Both the position numbers and the translations under genes were made by a program. Shown piece by piece: positions 25,488 through 31,494 of a DNA stretch of 31,494 bases. Every line of letters starts with the position of its first letter. The stretch's first letter is position 1. Under the pieces are notes generated by a model. That model saw only the letters and a list, made by a program, of their open reading frames with translations. It had not been told where the DNA came from and searched no databases. The DNA is taken from positions 1-31,494 of the forward strand of contig JWZX01002773.1 of the NCBI GenBank assembly GCA_001275005.1. The letters are read 5' to 3'. The stretch is from Chrysochromulina tobinii (taxonomy: Eukaryota; Haptophyta; Prymnesiales; Chrysochromulinaceae).

Positions 25488-28040
25488 ATGGATAAGCTCC
25501 AGTCCATCGCTCTCATCGACCCGGACGAGGCCGTGCTCTTCTTGTTCGCCCTTCTACCATTATTGAGCTTGTTAGTGGAGGTCATTTGGCCGCGAGGGGT
25601 GGTCGCCAACGATTTCGAACAAGGCGTGCCATCTCGGCTGTGCTCATGCGTTCGTGCGTCCGATGATGTTCACGATGCAAGCGCGCTCGACGACATGCTC
25701 GCTGAGAGACGGTGGGAGGCCGCCAAGCTGCAGGCGCAGCTCGCGGTTCGCCAGCATGACGCAGAGCAGAATGCGCAGGCGCTGCTGGGAGCCGTGCACG
25801 CGCTACGGGCATGCAGCATGCAGGGAAGCAGGGCACATCACGCCGAGCGACTGGGCGAGCTCGAGGAGCTTGCCGTCGCCGCATCCGCCGCGCTACGTTG
25901 CGTGCGCGACGAGCGCCTCCAGTCGGAGCGACGGCGAGACGAGAGGCGTGTGGAGGAGCGCCTGCGCGAGGCCGAGGAGCGCGAGTCGAAGCGACAAGCG
26001 GAGAATGCCGCGCTCCATGCGGAGCTGGCGGAGGCAGAGGCCGCCCGGGCACGTTTGCTCGAGGACCTTGCCTATATGCAAGCGTGGGTGCGCCAAAAGG
26101 AGGAGGAAGACCTGAAGCTCAAGCAAGCCGCACCGCCACCCGCGCCGCCACCAGCTGAGACGCCGGAGACGCTTTGGGCGGCGGCGGCGGCGGCGCTTGA
26201 GTCGAGCGCGCCCCGCTCGGTGAGTCTTTCTCATGCCGAGCTGACGCTCGTGAAGAGCAGCAGCACCAGTGGCGGCAGCTCTCTCCTGAAGCGTGGTGTG
26301 CCCCAGTCGCTGAGCACGTCGATGCTCTGGCGCACGGCGAAGCTCGCGCGCATCGCTGAGGCTGGTCATGGCTTCGTGCTGGGCGAGGGCGTCGAGGCAA
26401 AGGCGGTGACCGATGCGCTCGGAACGGCGCTTTGCACCCTGGAGCACTCGATCGAAGAGGAGGTGTGCGCTTGGGACTATCGCGAGTGGAACTACGTGGC
26501 GGCGATGGCGGCGCACACGAGCACGGTCGAACTCAATGGTAGTGTGGCCAAGGCGCTAGGCGGCGCACAAGCAGGTACTGTGCTCCAACACGACGCTGGC
26601 CACGCAGGCATGACCCTCAAAGACTTTTGCGCCGCGCCCGAGGCGACGCGCGCGGAGCTGAGTGAGGCGGAGGTGCTCGCTTTGCGACTGCTCACGGGAC
26701 GTCTCGGCCTCGTGCTCCAGACGAGCCTCCTGCACAGCAGTTCCTCATCGCTTGCTCGCTGGGCAACCACGCTGGCGTGCGCCGTCTCGGCGACCCTCAA
26801 GCTCATCCGAACTCAGTCGAAGAGCGACGGGCCGCATGCGTTTGTGCCGCTGACAGATGTGAGCGCCGCCCCGCCCGCATGGCCTGTGGCTGCGGGCGTG
26901 CTCTCGCGCGCCTTTGTGTGGGCTTCTTCTGATCCTTGGACTGCGCGCGAGGCGCTCCAAGAGAGCGGTCCACGAGCACTCCTCCTGCTCACCGGCGGGG
27001 CGGCAGGTGCGGCCGACGTCGGCTGGGTCTCTCAGTTCCCGCAGCAGTGCTCGCTCTTGCTCCCGCCGGGCTCGCGTCTCCGACCGAAAGCGAGCACTGC
27101 CTTGCTCCCTCCAGTCGCCAAGACGCGCGGCGTTCGGTGTGTGGAGGCGGCGCTCGAGCCGTACTCGCAGACCATCCCGTACTCAGTGGGCTTTCACAGC
27201 CAGTCGCCCACGATGGCGCTCACGACGGGCTCGAGCGTCCCGGGCGCCGCGGCCGCGATCGCGTGGGCATGCGATACGTTTGGGCTGAGTGCGGAGCAGC
27301 TCAAGGCACAGCAGTCGCTCACGCTACCCGCCGGCACGACGCTGTTCGCCGAGGGCGCTGGCGCTCTGGGAACGCTGTGCGCCCGCTGCTCGCGTGAGGC
27401 ATGCCCTAACCTCGAGGAGGTCTGCTTGCGCGACGCTCGCCTAGCGCCCAACGCGCTGCGCCGCCTAGTGGAGGCGCTCACGGCAGGCGCTCACGGCAGT
27501 GCAGTGGTGCACTACACAGGGCACGAGCTGGCGCTGGATTTGTCTAGATTTGTCACATCAGATGCGTCCGAAGTGGGCGAACTGATGGCGTCCCTCATCG
27601 AGAAGGCGCCGAGCATCACCGACCTCGACCTCGGAGGTCACCCTCTCGGCACCGCCGGCCTGACGGCCATAGCGCGCGTGCTCGCCAAAAATACATCCCT
27701 CGCATACTTAGGCCTTGCCGCCACCCAGCTGGGCACGGACGCGGCCAAAAAGCTCGGGACGGCGCTCCGTCAGAATGGCGACCTGCTGCTGCTCGATGTG
27801 CGCCATAACAATCTGAGCAAAGAGGCGCAGCGCGTGCTCATCAAATCATCCGCCGCGCGCCCGCGCTCGTCCACGGGCGACCATGAGACCCTCGAGCTCC
27901 GCCTCGAGCCAAACGCACCGCTACTGGCGGCTGAGCTCGTCGCGCACACGCCTCGCGACCATGAGCGCGCCCTCACCCGCGCCGCGACGAAGAAGGCGTC
28001 CTTCGCTCGCGCCGCGAGCGGGTGGCGGTCTGGAGCGTAG
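25488..28040 (+). CDS. Membrane-anchored coiled-coil protein with degenerate ADP-ribosyltransferase fold and LRRs
   Basis: This protein has 850 residues from the ATG at 25488; an in-frame ATG at 25443 would add 15. An N-terminal hydrophobic segment (residues 14-35) should anchor it in a membrane. Residues about 70-213 are a charged coiled coil, followed by a Pro-rich linker. Residues about 375-540 resemble the arginine-type ADP-ribosyltransferase fold found in algal proteins: LSEAEVLALRLLTG, then WATTLACAVSATLKL, then ADVGWVSQFPQQ...LPPGSRL. In active relatives the last block reads like WLSQFPHEKEIL, carrying the catalytic Glu pair. Here that position is QQCS, and the NAD-binding YRG and STS elements are also unrecognisable, so catalysis is unlikely. 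Residues about 675-790 hold ribonuclease-inhibitor-type leucine-rich repeats (SITDLDLGGHPLGTAG, SLAYLGLAATQLGTDA). A binding or sensing role at a membrane is my inference. Confidence 0.75.
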   Translation: MDKLQSIALIDPDEAVLFLFALLPLLSLLVEVIWPRGVVANDFEQGVPSRLCSCVRASDDVHDASALDDMLAERRWEAAKLQAQLAVRQHDAEQNAQALLGAVHALRACSMQGSRAHHAERLGELEELAVAASAALRCVRDERLQSERRRDERRVEERLREAEERESKRQAENAALHAELAEAEAARARLLEDLAYMQAWVRQKEEEDLKLKQAAPPPAPPPAETPETLWAAAAAALESSAPRSVSLSHAELTLVKSSSTSGGSSLLKRGVPQSLSTSMLWRTAKLARIAEAGHGFVLGEGVEAKAVTDALGTALCTLEHSIEEEVCAWDYREWNYVAAMAAHTSTVELNGSVAKALGGAQAGTVLQHDAGHAGMTLKDFCAAPEATRAELSEAEVLALRLLTGRLGLVLQTSLLHSSSSSLARWATTLACAVSATLKLIRTQSKSDGPHAFVPLTDVSAAPPAWPVAAGVLSRAFVWASSDPWTAREALQESGPRALLLLTGGAAGAADVGWVSQFPQQCSLLLPPGSRLRPKASTALLPPVAKTRGVRCVEAALEPYSQTIPYSVGFHSQSPTMALTTGSSVPGAAAAIAWACDTFGLSAEQLKAQQSLTLPAGTTLFAEGAGALGTLCARCSREACPNLEEVCLRDARLAPNALRRLVEALTAGAHGSAVVHYTGHELALDLSRFVTSDASEVGELMASLIEKAPSITDLDLGGHPLGTAGLTAIARVLAKNTSLAYLGLAATQLGTDAAKKLGTALRQNGDLLLLDVRHNNLSKEAQRVLIKSSAARPRSSTGDHETLELRLEPNAPLLAAELVAHTPRDHERALTRAATKKASFARAASGWRSGA

Positions 28041-28233
28041 ATGAGCGTAGATTACATGTTCATGATCATGAATATCAGGTACGACGAAATCGATAGATCA
28101 GAATTACCGAAACACGAGTCGTCATACTGTACCCGGTACCCGTAGTTCATTCCCGCGAACGAGCCGTTCTTCGTTCACGCGACAACTTAGTTCACGCCTC
28201 GTCGTGCCGCGTCCGTGTGTGTGGACTTCTTGG
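28041..28233. promoter_or_regulatory. Intergenic region with GTACCCGGTAC motif
   Basis: This lies between two same-strand genes. GTACCCGGTAC at 28129-28139 matches the word in the bidirectional promoter at 21084. It is 95-105 bp upstream of the FAD gene's ATG. No other signal is recognised. Confidence 0.4.
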
Positions 28234-30752
28234 ATGTCAGAATTGCTCGACCTGCTGGTCATCGGCGCCGGCCCCCACGCCCTCTCCCTGCTCACGCGCT
28301 TGATCACCGACGATCCCGACCTGCTCACCGAACGGGAACGCGTCCATATCATGCACAAGGCAGGATCACGCGCCCGCTCACACGATGAGGTCAAGAAGGA
28401 GCTGAAGAAAAGGTACCGCGCCGCAGAGGCGCTGCCGCGGACGCTTGTGGTTGACACGCACGGGCGTTGGATGGCTCAGTGGGCTTCAGATTTTGAGGCG
28501 CTCGACATTGAGCATACACGCTCGAATGCCGACCTGCACCCTTGCCCCTTTGACTTCCAATCGCTGCGCGTGTGGGCTGCAACACAGAGACGCGAGGACG
28601 AGATGTACCCCATGCGCCACATTGACCGCGACGCCGCCCGCAAGCGCGGCTACGGCGGGCCCTTCCTCCTGCCTGGCACGCACCTCTTCCTCGATTTTTG
28701 TGCGGAGCTGGTTGAGCGGTACGAGCTCGCGCCGCTCGTGACGCAGGGCACTGTGGCAGAGGTGCGACTCATCGAGCCGTCGGCGGAGCAGCCCGAGCGC
28801 CTCTTTGGCGTGCATCTCGCCGACGGGCGCCTGCTCCGTGCGCGGCGGGTCGTGTGTGCGATGGGGCCTGGTCCTGCGTTCCAAGGCATGCGAAAGACGC
28901 TGCCCTGGTGGGCGGATGAGTTGGGAGCGGAGCTGGCTGCAACATCCGATGTGCACGCACGCCGAAGGCCGGCGGCGCTGCCATCCTCGTCGCCCCAAGC
29001 CCCGGTGCCCCCTTCGCCGCCGCCCCTCGGCTCAGCCGCAGACCAGCTCGGCGCTGCCGCCGTGGACGCGCAGCCGTCTGCCGTCGCCGCCACCAGCGCG
29101 AGCCTGTCGGACGCGGCGTCCGACGGCCTGCCGCCCGCGCCCACCTCGGCACACGTGCCCAAGACGGCGTCCGACGGCCTACCGCCCGCGCCGCGCCCAC
29201 AGCAGGCGATGAATCTCGCTGCTACCGAGGCCTTCGCTGCGGCCGTCGCAGGCGGCGCGACCAAGGATGCTGCTCGGGAGAGCGCACGCGCGGCGGGGCG
29301 AGCAGCGTACCGCTCCGCCCAGGCGGCGTGGAAGCACCAGACGCGCGCCGCCGCCGATGCTACTGTTGCCACGGAGGGGGGGATGGGAGAGGCTCGCGGC
29401 GATGACGCGGAGGATGGCGGCGGTGGCGGCGACACGATCGCACAGCAGCAGGCTAAGCTTGCTGAGCTGCGGAGGAAGGTGGCTGCGGGCGAGAAGCTCT
29501 CTGGCAAGATGAAGCGCGTCCTCAAGAAACTTGAGGAGGCGGAGGTTCGCTGGAAGGCGTACGAAGCAGCGAGTGGTGCCGCCGGTGGTGACGCGGAGGG
29601 CGGCGAAGAGGGGGACGAGGGCGAGGCTGGCGGCGACGACGCCACAGGTTCTGCTGCCAGTGCCGCCACCCCGGACCACGCCGCAGACGTACACCTGTCG
29701 GCAAGCGACTCCGTCTGCATGCCGCCTGACGCCTGCGCGCGCGAAGTGCCGCCGTCGGCGAGGTTGCAGCACTCCTCCAATCTGACGGATTGGCTCCGCG
29801 CATCGGACACGCATACGCTTCTGCGCGGTCGGCGTGTGCTCGTCGTGGGTGGTGGCCAGACAAGTGCGCACCTCGCCCTCCTCGCGTTACGTCGAGGCGC
29901 CACGGTGACGCTCACCCGCCCGCCTCCGAGGATCTCTGAGTGCCTCCGACGGCTTCCGATGGCCTCTGAGTGCCTCCAATGTGCATTCGCTGTTGGCAGG
30001 TGACACTCGCCTCGCGCCGGCGCGTTCAGTGCAAGCCGTACGACATCGACCTCGAGCTCGTGGGTGATCGACGAGCTGAGGTGCTTCAAAAGTTTGGGAG
30101 GCTTGAGGCACCGCGCGAGCGGCTGAAGTTCATCGCGGCGCTCCGGGGCGGTGGCTCGATGTCACCCGACATGCGCGGCTATCTGAACGAGTTTGAAGCC
30201 GAGGCTGCTGGTGCGATCCAACAAGCAATGAAACCCGACTATGTTACTTTTGACCTACAACAGAAAGAGCGCGCGGATGACGTGCGCTTCACTCACCTCC
30301 AAGGGGTGGAAGTGAGTGAGGCGCACTGGGTACCAGCCCCCGCGTTGGGGCCTGCTGGCAGCGACGAGGGCGCGGACACATCAGTGGGCGAGGTGCAAGT
30401 GCGCTTCAGCAGACCAGACCTTGCAGAGGAGGGCGAGAGCGCCGCGTTCGACTTTGTGTGGCTCGCCACAGGGGGCAACCTCGACCTGAATCTTGTGCCT
30501 TTGCTCGCGTCCTTCCAGGCGCAGCGGCCCATCTCCACCGTGGGAGGGCTGCCCGTCCTCCAGCCCGACCTCTCGTGGGACGCTGGAGTGTCGCTGTACG
30601 TGATGGGGGCCTTTGCGCAGCTTCAGCTGGGTGCAGACGCCCTCAACCTCGCAGGTGCGCGCTCGGGGAGCGTGCTCGTGGCGAGGGCGCTGCTCGGTGC
30701 GGCGGCAGCGGCCGAGGCGACGGCTGAGGCAACGGCCGAGGCGACGGTCTAG
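28234..30752 (+). CDS. FAD/NAD(P)-binding oxidoreductase, two exons
   Basis: The exons are 28234-29904 and 30000-30752, giving 807 residues. The N-terminus has a dinucleotide-binding motif, LLVIGAGPHALSLL (7-20). CAMGPGPAFQ (208-217) is typical of flavin enzymes. VLVVGGGQTSAHLALLALRRGA (535-556) is a second Rossmann motif, expected for NAD(P)H. Exon 2 continues VTLASRRRVQCKPYDIDLE and ends with WLATGG, GGLPVLQPDL and a VMGAFAQLQLGADALNLAGAR block, the closing flavin-site region of this family. It resembles uncharacterised FAD-dependent proteins of the lysine/ornithine N-monooxygenase-like fold; the substrate is unknown. Residues about 237-508 are a low-complexity insertion rich in Ala, Pro, Gly, Glu and Asp, with a short coiled coil (402-440), placed between the two Rossmann halves. 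The start at 28234 puts the FAD motif at the usual distance from the N-terminus. The C-terminus has a short EATA repeat. Confidence 0.82.
29905..29999 (+). other. 95-nt GT-AG intron, phase 0
   Basis: The conserved Rossmann segment LLALRRGAT must continue into VTLASRRRV, which lies in another frame after 95 nt. Placing the donor at ACG|GTGACG and the acceptor at TTGGCAG|GTGACA restores one frame. Without splicing the frame ends at 30001-30003. The intron's first bases (GTGACGCTCACC) nearly repeat the start of exon 2 (GTGACACTCGCC). Inside, CTCTGAGTGCCTCC occurs twice. There is no strong polypyrimidine tract. Confidence 0.85.
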
Positions 30753-31149
30753 ACGGTCCGGTCGACGGCCGAGACGACGCCTGTGTTTAACGTGGCGCAG
30801 CGTCGCTGCTTGGGAGCCGGGCGGACGGCGGAGATTTCGTGATGTCATCGATGATGTCATACAAGGGGCATCGGGGCTGTGGAAATTTGTTACTTTTAGT
30901 TTTACTTGTTTCTGAACCGGAATTTGTGTATCTAGCTCGCTCGATTGTATATAAACCGTATCGCACGGCAATCGCGAATCGGGCCGTCGCGTTCCGTATT
31001 CCTATTCGATTGCGCTATATACGTATACCGAAAACCCAACCGCGTGCCCGTTCTACGTTGTACGTATCCGGTGCAGTGAACTCCAGTGCCACAGCGCACC
31101 AATCTTCTTCCTCCTTGGCTTGCTCCTTGGTAGGCATTCGTGAGCCCCC
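30753..31149. other. 3' intergenic region
   Basis: No gene is seen. It has GATGTCAT repeated around ATCGAT near 30841-30860 and a TATA-like TATATAAA at 30948-30955. The latter would suit a plus-strand promoter, but no matching gene starts before the window ends. Confidence 0.4.
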
Positions 31150-31494
31150 CCCCTAAATTCATTATCATTTTTCTTCGAAGTGTTTCTGGAGCAAGTGCAA
31201 TAAGAAGTGCTGCTCCAGCTGTTAAGGCTCCTGCCGAATAACTCGCACTTGCTGCTCCTAATGCCAAAGAAGCTGAAACGGCAATAGCTCCAGTAACTGC
31301 TCCAGATAAAGCACCAGCACCGGCCTGATTAAATCCGTTTGTAAGTAAGAAATCCTGAATATATCTACTGCCAGCAGGAACTCAGTGGAACTAAATAAGA
31401 GCTCCGAACCCCCCGGCGAAACTTTTCCGCACTTGGTCGCAAACCGAAATTGAACTCCAGAAAAGGGAGTCCCGCGACTTTTCGAATGACGATG
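31150..31494 (-). pseudogene. A+T-richer segment with Ala/Gly-rich coding fragment of foreign look
   Basis: To the right of a C9 run at about 31145-31153 the composition changes. On the minus strand an open stretch without start codon runs from 31381, just inside a TGA at 31382-31384, down to the poly-C run, about 76 codons. It reads like a real protein: an RYIQDFLLTNGFN start, then a long Ala/Gly/Ser-rich hydrophobic stretch, then ETLRRKMIMN. Codons favour A or T at the third position (GCA, GGA, TTA, ACA), unlike all other genes here. I do not recognise the family. It may be the remnant of an integrated element, a neighbouring gene's fragment, or an assembly join. Confidence 0.4.

Noticed and set aside
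28204-28233. GTG start giving ten extra residues for the FAD gene
   Set aside because: Non-ATG starts are not expected in a nuclear gene, and the ATG at 28234 puts the GxGxxA motif at the usual place.
28650-30089. 479-codon minus-strand open frame over the FAD gene
   Set aside because: It is Ser/Ala/Pro-rich with no motif and crosses the intron. The plus strand carries clear flavoprotein motifs.
31341-31377. GTAAGT...CAG as a 37-nt intron at the right edge
   Set aside because: No coding frame on that strand flanks it, and the minus strand reads through it as coding.
1-31494. tRNA or rRNA genes, bacterial origin or contamination
   Set aside because: No T-loop/anticodon layout or rRNA-like stretch was recognised. 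The spliced gene and the domain types indicate a eukaryote for all but possibly the last 350 bp.

Overview
The window looks like nuclear DNA of a G+C-rich, gene-dense eukaryotic microalga. Evidence: very long, mostly uninterrupted reading frames; one clear GT-AG intron of 95 nt; no Shine-Dalgarno-led operons; and eukaryotic or algal protein types. These types are a giant Trp-repeat protein with EF-hands, a hybrid histidine kinase, an ADP-ribosyltransferase-fold/leucine-rich-repeat protein, a tocopherol-cyclase-like protein, and a relative of a plant exine-associated family. A haptophyte or another chlorophyll-c alga is my best guess from protein style, but lineage cannot be settled by eye.

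Layout, left to right. 1-344 has no gene. 345-1067 (-) encodes a TrmB-type tRNA (guanine-N7)-methyltransferase. 1068-2175 is intergenic and holds a perfect 24-bp palindrome. 2176-13566 (-) encodes a 3,796-residue protein with 22 tandem units of about 133 residues. Each unit carries two Trp-centred motifs with the spacing of the Sfi1 centrin-binding repeat, and six EF-hands sit at the C-terminus. 13567-14691 is intergenic with promoter palindromes and compound tandem repeats. 14692-20883 (-) encodes a 2,063-residue soluble hybrid histidine kinase: three PAS domains, HisKA, HATPase, receiver, then HPt-like bundles of which only the last has the canonical phospho-His motif. A 680-bp bidirectional promoter region separates it from 21564-23867 (+), a secreted or endomembrane protein of the plant AT5G58100-like family. 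This is convergent with 24025-25344 (-), tocopherol-cyclase-like. A 143-bp divergent promoter leads to 25488-28040 (+), a membrane-anchored coiled-coil/degenerate ART-fold/LRR protein. 28234-30752 (+) is a two-exon FAD/NAD(P)-binding oxidoreductase with a large low-complexity insertion. 30753-31494 has no clear gene, but its last ~350 bp shift to A+T-richer DNA carrying an Ala/Gly-rich coding fragment unlike the rest of the window.

There is no sign that these genes form one pathway; they look like ordinary eukaryotic neighbours. The most unusual item is the giant protein, which may join a very long centrin-binding-type scaffold to its own calcium-sensing EF-hands. The kinase with decayed HPt copies and the ART fold lacking its catalytic residues are also notable. 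Several intergenic regions share short motifs (GTACCCGGTA; CAAGTCAAGTCAAG) that may be promoter elements.
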